Part shown: positions 37,114-46,240 of the stretch, one piece after another
Layout: each line of letters begins with the position of its first letter
How positions within the stretch are numbered: position 1 is the stretch's first letter
Source: Planctomycetota bacterium
GTDB taxonomy: Bacteria > Planctomycetota > PLA2
DNA length: 64,000 nucleotides
Assembly (NCBI GenBank): GCA_021776785.1
Contig: JAJFFF010000012.1
Coordinates: 62,001-126,000 of the forward strand
Reading direction: 5' to 3'
Translations under genes and position numbers: made by a program
Notes under the pieces: generated by a model
What the model saw: only the letters and a program-made list of their open reading frames with translations
What the model was told of the DNA's origin: nothing
Databases searched by the model: none

Positions 37114-37914
37114 TTATCGCCCTTTAGACGCAGATTGCATGCAGTCTCTTGCGGCCTGAATAAGCCCCTCAAAAAGCGCGTGATCATCGGGCCACAGCTC
37201 CGGATGCCACTGAACCCCGATAAAATAGGGCTTTTCCGGGTCTTCCAGCGCCTCGATGAGGCCGTCGCCGGTTGTTTTGGCGCTGACCGTCAGTCCCGTC
37301 CCGAGGCGGCGCACCGCCTGATGGTGATACGAATTGACGCGGCGGCGCCCTCCGCCGAGCAAGGCGGCGAGCTGACTCCCCGGCTCGATCATGACTTCGT
37401 GCCACGGTCCGTCGTCCATCGTCTTTTGCGCGTGGCAGATCGGCGCGTCGGCTTGGGTCACGAGATCTTGGTAGATGTCGCCGCCCAGAGCGATGTTCAT
37501 CATCTGGATGCCGCGACACACGCCCAGCGTCGGCAGGCCGCGCGCGTGCGCGTCCCGGGCCAGCATGAACTCGAAACGGTCGCGCCGCTCGTCCACGACG
37601 TCAACGTTGGGGTGCGGGTCTTCCCCGAACACGCCCGGATGCGGGTCGTCACCGCCGGTAAACACGATCGCGTTTACCAAGTCGAGGTAGCCCTCAGCCA
37701 GCGACGGGTCTTCGCTGTTGGGGATGAGGATGGCGCGTCCGCCCGCCGCTTCGATGGCGCTCAGAAACGTGCGCGCCATCGTTTCGACGGATCGCGCGCG
37801 ATTCGAGGATCGCACTTGCATCGTGCGGGAGGTCAATCCAACGACCGGGCGGTGGTCGGTCGCGCCACTGCGGTTTGCGTTCGACGACGCGAGGATGTCC
37901 TTGGGTGTGGCCAT
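37114..37914 (-). CDS. Class I glutamine amidotransferase-like (peptidase C26, PuuD-like) hydrolase
   Basis: A 266-residue protein of the gamma-glutamyl hydrolase group. The nucleophile elbow is GVCRGIQMMN (Cys133), and the His-Glu pair is QWHPEL (His237, Glu239). NAIVFTGGDDPHPGVFGE, which holds the oxyanion region, is characteristic of gamma-glutamyl-GABA hydrolases (PuuD). It would cleave a gamma-glutamyl amide. ATG 37914 is the start used; the longer frame runs into the divergent kinase gene. Only 10 bp separate the two start codons. Confidence 0.87.
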   Translation of the reverse strand: MATPKDILASSNANRSGATDHRPVVGLTSRTMQVRSSNRARSVETMARTFLSAIEAAGGRAILIPNSEDPSLAEGYLDLVNAIVFTGGDDPHPGVFGEDPHPNVDVVDERRDRFEFMLARDAHARGLPTLGVCRGIQMMNIALGGDIYQDLVTQADAPICHAQKTMDDGPWHEVMIEPGSQLAALLGGGRRRVNSYHHQAVRRLGTGLTVSAKTTGDGLIEALEDPEKPYFIGVQWHPELWPDDHALFEGLIQAARDCMQSASKGR

Positions 37915-37924
37915 AGTTGCACCT

Positions 37925-38908
37925 GTGATTATCGCCTCTGCTCCGACGCGTGTGGACCTTGCGGGCGGCACGATCGATGTTTGGCCGGTTTGTTTTGCCA
38001 TGAAACGGCCCGCCGTGACCGTCAATCTCGCGATCAATCGACGATGCGAGGTCCGCGTGAGCCCGACCACGGACGGGAACGTTCACATTCGCTCCCTGGA
38101 TCGAGGCGACGAGATCACACTCCCGCTCAACGCGCTGCGCCATGACAAGTTGGGCCTCATCACCCGCCACGTCGCGCATTTCGGCGGCGGCGCGGGCCTT
38201 TCCATCGAGACCAAGTCGGGCGTTCCCTCGGGCTCCGGGCTCGGCGGGTCGAGCACCCTCGGCGTGGCCTTGGCCGGCGCCCTCAGCAAGCTGAGCGGAC
38301 GCCCGTTCGCGCTGCGCACCGTGCAAGACATCGAAACCGCGCTCCTCGGATTGCCGACCGGTTACCAGGACTACGTCGCGCCGATGCATGGCGGCTGCAA
38401 CGTGATCCGTCCGACGCCCGGTGGGCTGCTGATCGATCCGCTGGTCGATGCCCCGGATTTTTTGGCGCGCCATCTCCTGCTCGTGGACACGCAGATTTCA
38501 CACCACAGCGGGATGAACAACTGGGAAGTCGTCAAGCGCTTCCTCGACGGCGACGAGACCGTGGTCGGGCTCATGAACCGCATCCGCATCTGCGCCGAGG
38601 CGATGGAGGTCGCTGTCCGCGCGACCGATCTCACCGCGACCGCGGCCGCGCTGGACGACGAGTGGCAAGCCCGGCGCGCACTCGCTCCCATCGTTTCGAA
38701 CGAACGCATCGAGGCCATCTTGGCGGCGGGAAAAAACGCGGGTGCGCTGGCCGGCAAAGTGTGCGGCGCCGGCGGCGGCGGGTGCTTGGTCCTACTCGCG
38801 CCCGACACGCAGTCGCCCGTGTTGCGTGCGGCCGTGCAGGACGCCGGCGGTTCGATCCTCGACTTCGAAGTCGATCACCAAGGGCTGCGCGTGGACGAAG
38901 TTACGTAG
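37925..38908 (+). CDS. GHMP-family sugar or polyol kinase
   Basis: A 327-residue GHMP kinase. Motif 1 SAPTRVDLAGGTIDVWP (about 5-21), the phosphate loop VPSGSGLGGSSTLG (about 100-113) and motif 3 AGKVCGAGGGGCLVLL. The DLAGGTID form and GGSSTL resemble heptose-phosphate and L-fucose/galactose kinases more than mevalonate kinases. The start is taken as GTG 37925 because motif 1 begins within five residues; further-upstream starts would overlap the neighbour. Divergent from the amidotransferase with almost no space. Confidence 0.85.
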   Translation: MIIASAPTRVDLAGGTIDVWPVCFAMKRPAVTVNLAINRRCEVRVSPTTDGNVHIRSLDRGDEITLPLNALRHDKLGLITRHVAHFGGGAGLSIETKSGVPSGSGLGGSSTLGVALAGALSKLSGRPFALRTVQDIETALLGLPTGYQDYVAPMHGGCNVIRPTPGGLLIDPLVDAPDFLARHLLLVDTQISHHSGMNNWEVVKRFLDGDETVVGLMNRIRICAEAMEVAVRATDLTATAAALDDEWQARRALAPIVSNERIEAILAAGKNAGALAGKVCGAGGGGCLVLLAPDTQSPVLRAAVQDAGGSILDFEVDHQGLRVDEVT

Positions 38909-38927
38909 GCGCTGAGCAGTGCGACGC

Positions 38928-39575
38928 TCACCCCTGGCGGCGGCGCAGCGCTGCTTTCCAGCGGCGGCGCAAGTCATCCGCGTGCGGCCCGACTTGACCC
39001 GGCGGCGCGTGCGGGCCGAACTTACCGTTTCGTCGCACGCGTTCGAGCTTGTGTTGCCGTACACGTCCGGCGGTGTCGTACCACACCACCAGTCGATGGC
39101 GACGCCGATTGACGAGACGCACGATCTGCCGGATCGTTCCGAGTGCGTCCGTCGTCACCAGATACGCCCCTCCCACCGCGACGCCGAAGCCCGTGCCCAA
39201 CGTCGCCGAGAAGTGCGGGCCGAGTCCGATCGTGTGCGTCGCCGTGTGTGCAAACGTCTTGCTCGCCGCGGCGCCGGCTGCCATCGCGCGGCTTGTGGAC
39301 AGGCCTGCTTTGCGCAACGCGGAGTCCGGATCGGGACGTTTGCCCAACCGGATGTTGTAGACCGCGCGGGTCATCGAACCGTCGTCGGTGGAAGCATCCG
39401 GACTGCCGACTTCGGACTCCACGTCGTGGCGCTCGGCGCCGCGCTGCACGACCGTTAGATCGGGGTCCCCGATCTGCGACAAGACCACGCTGCAACCTCC
39501 TGCCATGTGGGCCCAAAAGACGAACGCGGCGAGTGCGCCGAAGCGTCGGATTAGATGACGACGAACACCCCACAT
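38928..39575 (-). CDS. Hypothetical lipoprotein
   Basis: About 215 residues. ATG 39575 gives a signal with a lipobox (LAAFVFWAHMAGGC). The mature part has no family I recognise: an acidic N-terminal segment, a Gly/Ala-rich hydrophobic middle (FSATLGTGFGVAVGGAYLVT, which might enter or touch a membrane) and a very basic C terminus (RRRHRLVVWYDTAGRVRQHK, RRRWKAALRRRQG). Convergent with the GHMP gene and divergent from the second exporter operon. Confidence 0.6.
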   Translation of the reverse strand: MWGVRRHLIRRFGALAAFVFWAHMAGGCSVVLSQIGDPDLTVVQRGAERHDVESEVGSPDASTDDGSMTRAVYNIRLGKRPDPDSALRKAGLSTSRAMAAGAAASKTFAHTATHTIGLGPHFSATLGTGFGVAVGGAYLVTTDALGTIRQIVRLVNRRRHRLVVWYDTAGRVRQHKLERVRRNGKFGPHAPPGQVGPHADDLRRRWKAALRRRQG

Positions 39576-39684
39576 TCGAACCTTAGACAACTCCACACCA
39601 TCCCTTCGGCATTCCTGGTCAAGTTGCTTCAGTCGTTGCCTCAGAACACGCGATTCCCTACCGATCCGCTTATGCTACGCAGCT

Positions 39685-41139
39685 GTGGATTTGGCCTCGC
39701 TCAAGATCGACCGCGAGCCGCGCAAGCGGAGCGACCGACGGTTCCCCGTCGTCAAATGGCTCGTGATTCTCGCGGTTTTGGCGGGACTCGGTTACGCGTT
39801 GCGGGTGCCTCTGCGGCGGTTGTTTGAGCGCGTCGCTTTGCCGGAAGTGAGTGTGGCGCGGGCGAGCAAGACCAACCCCCTCACCGCCAGCGCCGTCTCG
39901 GGAACTGCGGCCAACGGCTATGTCGTCGCATCGCGCCGCGCCGCGCTATCGGCGGACATTTCGGGTCGCATCGTGTCGATGGACGTCTCCGAAGGGTCGA
40001 TCGTCAAGAAGGGACAAGTCGTGGCACGGCTCTTCGCCGAGGACTACGCGGCTGCCGTCGCGAGCGCGGAAGCACGGCAGATTGCGATCCATAGCTCGGT
40101 CGCGCGCGCCCGGTCGCAGGTCGTCGAACAGCGGGCCATCCTTGGAACGCTTCGCGCCAACGTACAAGCGGCGAAGGCGCGTATCGACGCCGCCCGCGCG
40201 CGCGTCAACGACGCGACGGAGCGATTGAACCTAGCTGTCATCGAATACAACCGCGCCAAAGTGCTCGTCGACCAAGAGACCGAGACCATCGCCGTGCTCG
40301 ATACCGCCAACTCGGAGCGTCTGCGAGCGAAGGCTTCGTTGCGTGCGGGGAACGCGCAGTTGGCGACGGAAGACGCCAACGCCCAGTTCGCGGCGGCGGC
40401 CGTCACGCGTGGGGAAGCCGCCGTCGAAGTGGCGCTTCGGGCCGTCGCTGAAGCAAGGGCGCAAGTGGCGATTGGCGCGGCCGATGTCGATCAGGCGCGC
40501 GCCCTTCTCTCCAAGACTGAAGTCCGTGCGCCTTTCGACGGCATTGTCGTTCTCAAAGACGCCGAAGTCGGCGAAGTCGTCAGCCCCAACTCGCAAGGGG
40601 CCGGTTCCCGCGGATCGGTCGTCACGATGGTGGATCGTCGGTCGCTGGAAGTGCAGATCGACCTGCCGGAAACCACGCTCGAGCAGGTATCGACCGGTGA
40701 TACGGCCGCGATCTATCTTGATGCGTATCCGACCCATCGCTACGAGGGTCGTGTGGCCCGGATTTGGCCGACCGCCAATCGCCAGAAGGGAACCGTCGAG
40801 CTTCGCGTTACGTTCAATGCGCCCGACGATCGGATTCGCCCCGAGATGGGCGCTCGCATCGTCTTTTCACCGCCGGCGCGTCCGGAAGGGGCCTCCGATG
40901 AGGAGGCCGCACGTTCCGTTGTCGTCGTAGCCGATGCGGCGGTGGTTCGCATCGACGGACGCCCCCACGTGTTTGTTTTGGAACGCGATCGGCTTCGGCT
41001 CCAGCCGGTCTCGATTGGCAAGGCGCGCGGCGGACGCGTCACGGTCGCGAGCGGATTGCGTGGCGACGAACGCGTCGTGTTGGATCCGGCGAATGACCTC
41101 GAAGACGGCATGCGCGTGCGCGTGAAGGAAACACCATGA
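39685..41139 (+). CDS. Periplasmic adaptor subunit of a second efflux system
   Basis: A 484-residue membrane-fusion protein. An N-terminal anchor (about 24-42, WLVILAVLAGLGYAL), the barrel-sandwich VVASRRAALSADISGRIVS and DVSEGSIVKKGQVVARL, a long Ala/Arg-rich coiled hairpin (about 115-270), and the second half of the sandwich KTEVRAPFDGIVVLKDAEVG. GTG start. It overlaps the ATPase gene (ATGA). Unlike the first system it has no TolC partner nearby, so it may use an outer-membrane channel encoded elsewhere. Confidence 0.9.
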   Translation: MDLASLKIDREPRKRSDRRFPVVKWLVILAVLAGLGYALRVPLRRLFERVALPEVSVARASKTNPLTASAVSGTAANGYVVASRRAALSADISGRIVSMDVSEGSIVKKGQVVARLFAEDYAAAVASAEARQIAIHSSVARARSQVVEQRAILGTLRANVQAAKARIDAARARVNDATERLNLAVIEYNRAKVLVDQETETIAVLDTANSERLRAKASLRAGNAQLATEDANAQFAAAAVTRGEAAVEVALRAVAEARAQVAIGAADVDQARALLSKTEVRAPFDGIVVLKDAEVGEVVSPNSQGAGSRGSVVTMVDRRSLEVQIDLPETTLEQVSTGDTAAIYLDAYPTHRYEGRVARIWPTANRQKGTVELRVTFNAPDDRIRPEMGARIVFSPPARPEGASDEEAARSVVVVADAAVVRIDGRPHVFVLERDRLRLQPVSIGKARGGRVTVASGLRGDERVVLDPANDLEDGMRVRVKETP

Positions 41140-41831
41140 GTGAACCGATGATCGATGTCCGCGCCGTTTCCAAGCGCTACAAGCGGGGCGGCGAAACGCT
41201 TACGGTCTTGGACCAGCTCGACCTCCAGATCGAGCCGGGCGGTTTTTATGCATTGATGGGTCCGTCCGGATCCGGCAAGTCAACGCTGCTCAACCTCATC
41301 GGGGGACTCGATCACGCCGACGGCGGCCAGGTCATCGTCGATGGCGAAGACGTCGGCAGGCTGACCGGGTCCGACCTGTCCCAGTGGCGCGCCGACACGA
41401 TTGGGTTCGTTTTTCAGGGGTTTAACTTGATCCCTGTCCTGACCGCGCAAGAGAACATCGAACTGCCTCTTTCGCTCGCTCCGATTTCGCGCGCGCGGCG
41501 CCGTAAGAACGCGGCGTATGCACTCGAACTGGTCGGCATGTCGGACCGCGCCACGCACCGCCCGCAGCAGCTCTCCGGCGGTCAAGAACAACGCGTGGCG
41601 ATTGCGCGCGCCATCGCGACCGACCCGAAAGTCATTCTCGCCGATGAGCCGACCGGCGACCTCGACCGAGATTCGGCGGACGCTGTGCTTACGCTCATGC
41701 GCCGCCTCAACGAGGAGTTTCAAAAGACCATCCTGATGGTCACGCACGACCCGCTCGCGGCAGCGCGCGCGGACAAGATCATTCAGCTCGACAAGGGACG
41801 TCTCCAGGGCATTCAGGAGAACTCGGCATGA
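41136..41831 (+). CDS. ABC transporter ATPase of the second exporter
   Basis: A 231-residue ATPase with Walker A GPSGSGKST, FQGFNLIPVLTA, a signature LSGGQEQRVAIARA, Walker B ILADEPTGDLD and THDPLAA. It belongs to the LolD/MacB group. Note that the signature has LSGGQEQ where most have LSGGQQQ/LSGGERQ; this is within normal variation. It overlaps the adaptor stop and the first permease start by 4 nt each. Confidence 0.94.
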   Translation: MSEPMIDVRAVSKRYKRGGETLTVLDQLDLQIEPGGFYALMGPSGSGKSTLLNLIGGLDHADGGQVIVDGEDVGRLTGSDLSQWRADTIGFVFQGFNLIPVLTAQENIELPLSLAPISRARRRKNAAYALELVGMSDRATHRPQQLSGGQEQRVAIARAIATDPKVILADEPTGDLDRDSADAVLTLMRRLNEEFQKTILMVTHDPLAAARADKIIQLDKGRLQGIQENSA

Positions 41832-42988
41832 TGCGCCTAGCCTGGCGCAACTTGCGCAAGCATCCGGTCCGCGCCCTTCTCACGATCGGATCGATGGCGG
41901 TGGCCGTGTTTCTCCTGTGCACGTTGATCAGCTTGATCACCACGCTCGAAGCCGGCGTCAAGCAGGCTGGCACGCGCCGACTCTGGATTCAATCAGCCGT
42001 TAGCTTGTTCGTGGACCTCCCCACTTCGTACGAGTCGAAAATTCAGGCGGTTGACGGAGTGGCGCGCGTTGCCAAGTGGCAGTGGTTTGGCGGCTACTAC
42101 CAAGAGCGCTCCAACTTCTTCGCGCAGTTCGCGGTCGATCCGGCCAAGTTGTTCGAGCTTTGGCCGGAACTCGAGATCGCCAACGGAACCAAGGAGAGTT
42201 TTGTCGGGCGTCGCGATACATGCGTCATCGGACAAGGCCTGGCCGACGAATACGGCTGGAAAGTCGGCGATGTGATTCCAATCATCGGCGGCTTGTTCGC
42301 GAAGCCGGACGAGTCGTCGTGGGACTTCGAGGTGGCCGCCGTGTATCGATCCACGAAGGCCACCGTGGATGACCGTACGCTGTTCTTTCATTGGGAGAAC
42401 TTCTACGAAACGATGAAGTCGATCACGGGCACTCCCCCCAACGTCGGCGTCTTTATCGTCGAGCGAACTCCGGAGGCGGAACCAACGTCGATCATGGCAA
42501 CCATCGACGGCATGTTCGAGAACGGACCGCAACGTGTTCAAACAACGACGGAGGCGGAGTTCAATCTTCAGTTCGTCTCCATGATCGGAAACCTGCCGCG
42601 CTTCATCGCGTTTATTGGGGCGGGCGTACTCATCGCGATCGTTTTGGCAACCGTCAACACAATGCTGATGGCGGCCCGCGAGCAGACCCACGAGATCGGC
42701 ATTTTGAAAGCGCTCGGGTTCGCCGACCGGAGCGTCTTTTGGTACTTCCTCGGCCAAGCCGTTTTGTTGTGCGCGATCGGCGGTGGGATTGGGCTCGCGA
42801 TCGTCCAAGTCACGTCCCCCGGACTCGCCGCGAGCATGGCGAGCGCGTTTCCCGGGTACAAAGTCCTCGCGAGCACCTACGCGACGGCCGGTTTGGTCGC
42901 TCTTGCCGTGGGACTGGTCGCCGGCGTGATCCCCGCGTGGCAGTCGAGCCATCTCAACAGCGTCAACGCGTTGCGGGCGGAGAACTAA
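41828..42988 (+). CDS. FtsX-type ABC permease 1 of the second exporter
   Basis: A 386-residue membrane protein. First helix at about 15-38 (LLTIGSMAVAVFLLCTLISL), a periplasmic domain of about 220 residues, then three helices (FIAFIGAGVLIAIVLATVN, VFWYFLGQAVLLCAIGGGIG, YATAGLVALAVGLVAGVIP). The coupling stretch EQTHEIGILKALGF and the closing IPAWQSSHLNSVNALR are family hallmarks. One of two unequal permeases that probably pair as a heterodimer. Confidence 0.9.
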   Translation: MMRLAWRNLRKHPVRALLTIGSMAVAVFLLCTLISLITTLEAGVKQAGTRRLWIQSAVSLFVDLPTSYESKIQAVDGVARVAKWQWFGGYYQERSNFFAQFAVDPAKLFELWPELEIANGTKESFVGRRDTCVIGQGLADEYGWKVGDVIPIIGGLFAKPDESSWDFEVAAVYRSTKATVDDRTLFFHWENFYETMKSITGTPPNVGVFIVERTPEAEPTSIMATIDGMFENGPQRVQTTTEAEFNLQFVSMIGNLPRFIAFIGAGVLIAIVLATVNTMLMAAREQTHEIGILKALGFADRSVFWYFLGQAVLLCAIGGGIGLAIVQVTSPGLAASMASAFPGYKVLASTYATAGLVALAVGLVAGVIPAWQSSHLNSVNALRAEN

Positions 42989-42989
42989 G

Positions 42990-44153
42990 ATGAAAGTTCC
43001 GCTTCACTACAACCTGCGCAGCCTGTTTGTACGCCGATCGTCCACCCTTCTTACGATATTTGGAATCGGCGCGACCGTCGCGGTGCTTGCCGGCGTTCTG
43101 GCACTCCAGCAAGGATTCGCCACGCTGTTTACCGAAAGTGGGCGCGAGGGACTGGTCATGTTCCTGCGGCCGGGGGCCACGAATGAGGGGGATTCGTTGT
43201 GGCAGCGCGATCGCGCGGAACGACTTGTAAAGACGTTGCCGGAGATCGCCACGGACGAAGACGGGCGCCCGTTGGCGAGCATCGAATGCTACCTGGCGAT
43301 TCGACGGGCTCGGGTGGCGGGCGGCGAAACCAACGTTCCGATCCGCGGCGTCGAACCGATGAGCAAGACACTCCACGCCGACGTCGTTTCCGTCGACGGC
43401 CAATGGTTTAAGCCGGGCGCGGACGAAGTCGTCGTGGGCGAAAAACTGGTCGGACGCATTCAAAACTGCCGCGTTGGCGATGTCATTCAGCTCAACATCA
43501 CGCCGATGCGGGTCGTCGGCATCCTCAAGAGCGAAGGGCCGTTTGCGTCTGAGATCTGGGGCGACCTTGATCGCATCTTGGAAGCACTCAATCGCCCCAC
43601 ACCCAACCGCGTTATCGCCCGTCTCGATGCGGGCGTCTCGTGGCGCGAGCTGGACACCAGGCAGCGCAAAGACAAAGAGGTCCCCGCCAAGGTGTTGAGC
43701 GAGCGCGAGTACCTGACGGGTCAGACCGCCGCACTCTCGATCATCCTGCTCTCTCTCGGAGGATTCCTCGCACTCGTCATGGGTACAGCTGCGGTTTTCA
43801 CCGCCACCAACACGATGCTGTCGGCGATTGCGGCGCGCACATACGAAATCGGCATTTTGCTCGCGACGGGGTTTCGCCCGATCCCGATCTTCTTCTCGTT
43901 TTTGTTCGAGTCGCTTGTGCTGGGGTTGCTCGGAGGTGCGGTCGGCTGCCTGATGGCTCTACCGCTCAACGGCGTGGAGACGGGAACCACGAACTTTCAA
44001 ACGTTCACCGAGATCGCGTTCGCGTTTCGAGTCACGCCGACTGTGCTGATCACGTCTGTGCTGTTCTCGCTCGTGTTGGGATTACTCGGCGGAGCCATCC
44101 CTGCTTGGCGGGCGGCCCGTCTCACCGCGATCGAGGCGCTCCGCCGACGATAG
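42990..44153 (+). CDS. FtsX-type ABC permease 2 of the second exporter
   Basis: A 387-residue membrane protein with the same four-helix plan: helix 1 with TLLTIFGIGATVAVLAGVLA, a periplasmic domain, then AALSIILLSLGGFLALVMG, FFSFLFESLVLGLLGGAVG and VLITSVLFSLVLGLLGGAIP. RTYEIGILLATGFRP is its coupling motif, and AWRAARLTAIEALRRR closes it. It follows permease 1 after 1 nt. It is not a recent duplicate: only the motifs agree. Confidence 0.9.
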   Translation: MKVPLHYNLRSLFVRRSSTLLTIFGIGATVAVLAGVLALQQGFATLFTESGREGLVMFLRPGATNEGDSLWQRDRAERLVKTLPEIATDEDGRPLASIECYLAIRRARVAGGETNVPIRGVEPMSKTLHADVVSVDGQWFKPGADEVVVGEKLVGRIQNCRVGDVIQLNITPMRVVGILKSEGPFASEIWGDLDRILEALNRPTPNRVIARLDAGVSWRELDTRQRKDKEVPAKVLSEREYLTGQTAALSIILLSLGGFLALVMGTAAVFTATNTMLSAIAARTYEIGILLATGFRPIPIFFSFLFESLVLGLLGGAVGCLMALPLNGVETGTTNFQTFTEIAFAFRVTPTVLITSVLFSLVLGLLGGAIPAWRAARLTAIEALRRR

Positions 44154-44174
44154 TCGACACAACCAAGATCCGTC

Positions 44175-44930
44175 ATGAGCTTGTTTACGATCCAAGACCG
44201 AGCGAGGCTGGAGCAGCGCGTGCTCGCGTGGGCGACCGGCGATGACCGCGTGGTCGCTGGCGCCGTCGTCGGTTCGATGGCGGTTGGGCCCGGGGACGAA
44301 TGGTCGGACTTAGACCTCACGTTTGCCGTGGGCGCGGGCGCGACCGTGGCCGAGCTACTCGCGGATTGGACAGACCGGCTCCAGGCCGAGTTCAACGCGG
44401 CACACCTGTTCGATCTCCCCGTCGGCGCGACCGTGTATCGCGTGTTTTTAGTGCCCGGGTGCTTGCAGTTTGATCTGTCGTTTTCGCCGGCCGCCGAGTT
44501 CGGAGCACGCGGCCCGAAGTTCCGGCTGCTGTTTGGCGAAGCCGTAAACCATCCGGTGGGCGGGCCGCCGTCGGCGCAGTATCTGTTCGGACTCGGCGCG
44601 CATCACGCGTTGCGCGCGCGTTTTTGCACGGAGCGCGGACGGTTGTGGCAAGCCGAGTTCTGGGCAAGCGGCGTCCGCGATTGCGCACTCGGCCTCGCCT
44701 GCCGACGCCTCGGGCTGTCGACCAGCCACGGCCGAGGCTTCGACGACCTACCCGCCGCGATCCTCGAGTCGTTGCAGAGCGCATTAGTGTTGTCGCTCGA
44801 CCGCCAAGAGATGCTACGAGCGCTGGGATGCGCGATCGCTGGATTGTTGCGCGAGGCTGACGAGGTGCGCAAGCTGGCGGATCAGGTCGCGCCGGAGCTT
44901 TTGAAGTTGAGCCGGCCCTGGGCCGTCTGA
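44175..44930 (+). CDS. Nucleotidyltransferase domain protein
   Basis: A 251-residue protein with the polymerase-beta-type signature GSMAVGPGDEWSDLDLTF near residues 37-54 (GS, then D-x-D), FDLPVGATVYRVFLVPGCLQFDLS with a third Asp candidate, and a helical C-terminal half (HHALRARFCTERGRLWQAEF). This layout resembles aminoglycoside adenylyltransferase-like and other small-molecule nucleotidyltransferases. The substrate is unknown, and it may be a modest resistance or signalling enzyme. It lies 21 nt after the exporter operon, which could be by chance. Confidence 0.75.
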   Translation: MSLFTIQDRARLEQRVLAWATGDDRVVAGAVVGSMAVGPGDEWSDLDLTFAVGAGATVAELLADWTDRLQAEFNAAHLFDLPVGATVYRVFLVPGCLQFDLSFSPAAEFGARGPKFRLLFGEAVNHPVGGPPSAQYLFGLGAHHALRARFCTERGRLWQAEFWASGVRDCALGLACRRLGLSTSHGRGFDDLPAAILESLQSALVLSLDRQEMLRALGCAIAGLLREADEVRKLADQVAPELLKLSRPWAV

Positions 44931-44947
44931 GCTGGCTGCATCGGGCG

Positions 44948-46240
44948 TTACGACCGCGACAACACCGCGAGCACTTCGAGGTGCGGCGTTTGCGGGAACA
45001 TGTCGGCGGGCGTTAGCGAGTCGACGCGCCAACCCAACGCGGCGGCGTCGCGCGCCAAAGTGCGTGGATTACACGACAGGTAGACGAGTCGCACCGCGGC
45101 GCTCGCTTGAATGGCGGCGAGCACCGATTCGTGGCAGCCGGCGCGGGGCGGATTGACCAACACGCTATCCCAATCGCCCTTCGCGTCCTCCGCCGCGCCG
45201 CAAGTGAACGTCGCGCGTTTCGCGAGTCCGTTGCGCTGCGCGTTGTCGCGCGCAAAGGCAATCGCGCGCGGCGACTTGTCGACGCCGTGCAGCGTCCATT
45301 TCGGATGGTCGTGCAACGCCCAGAGTCCGACCGCCCCTCCGCCGCAGTAGAGTTCCGCGACCCGTGCGCCCGTCAGTGCGTCCGCCGCGCCGCGATAGAG
45401 GCGTTCGGCGACGTGGGGATTCCCTTGCATAAACGATGTCGGGGGCAGGGAAACCTCGATCGGACCAAACTTCTCGAGAATCGGACCCTCGCCGGCGAGA
45501 AGGATTTCGTCTTCATCCGACTGGATGCGATTGGTCTCTTCATCGTGGCGCTGCGCAAAGAGAGCGTCGGTCGGAAAGTCAAAGCGGCCCACGGCTCGCA
45601 GTTCGCCGCGATGAACAATGGTTGTTTGCGTCTGCCCCGCGCGGTTCGCGCGCAGCATGATCGTGCGCAGCGTCGTCAGAAGGGCCGTGTGGCCAACGAG
45701 TCGGCCTCGGATCGAGGCGGCGAGTTTCTCCAGCTCCGGGCGCAGCACCGCACAGCCCGACGTATCGATCAGGCGTGCGCCGCGCGGCGGCCGTGCGCCG
45801 AACACCAAACGCGCGTCTTGCATCTGTGGCAGGAGGAACGTCTTCGCTCGGTATCCGAACGGATGAGGAGACAAGATCGGCTCGCGCCACGGACCCGGCA
45901 GGGCCTCGCGCGCCTGGAAGATCTTGCGCTCCAGTGCGAACGTCTCGGTGACGTGTTGCATGCCGCATCCACCGCACTCTTCGTGAATCTCGCACGGCGG
46001 TTCGCGACGCGCGGCGTGCGCTTCCGGCGCGTGGAGCAGCTTGCCCCGCGCGACAGGGCCGCCTTTGGAAACGTGGACGACGCGCACCTGAATCGGTTCG
46101 CCGGGGATCCCACCGGGGATCTTGATCGTCCATCCCTCATACGAGGCGTGCACTTCGTCGCGTTTGCCCCAGGCGTGGGGCACAACCGAGATCGTGTCGC
46201 CCTCAAGAAACGGGCGGCGGCTGCGGCTGGGTTTGGTCAA
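44948..46240 (-). CDS. RNA m5U methyltransferase, RlmD/TrmA (RumA) family
   Basis: A 430-residue SAM-dependent methyltransferase that converts uridine to m5U in RNA, probably 23S rRNA. An N-terminal TRAM-like domain (about 10-70), a CxxxxCGGCxxQH iron-sulphur cluster (CEIHEECGGCGMQHV), SAM motif ELYCGGGAVG, NPPRAGCHESV and the catalytic Cys in YLSCNPRTLARD. All catalytic residues are intact. It overlaps the pgpA stop by ATGA. Confidence 0.93.
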   Translation of the reverse strand: MTKPSRSRRPFLEGDTISVVPHAWGKRDEVHASYEGWTIKIPGGIPGEPIQVRVVHVSKGGPVARGKLLHAPEAHAARREPPCEIHEECGGCGMQHVTETFALERKIFQAREALPGPWREPILSPHPFGYRAKTFLLPQMQDARLVFGARPPRGARLIDTSGCAVLRPELEKLAASIRGRLVGHTALLTTLRTIMLRANRAGQTQTTIVHRGELRAVGRFDFPTDALFAQRHDEETNRIQSDEDEILLAGEGPILEKFGPIEVSLPPTSFMQGNPHVAERLYRGAADALTGARVAELYCGGGAVGLWALHDHPKWTLHGVDKSPRAIAFARDNAQRNGLAKRATFTCGAAEDAKGDWDSVLVNPPRAGCHESVLAAIQASAAVRLVYLSCNPRTLARDAAALGWRVDSLTPADMFPQTPHLEVLAVLSRS

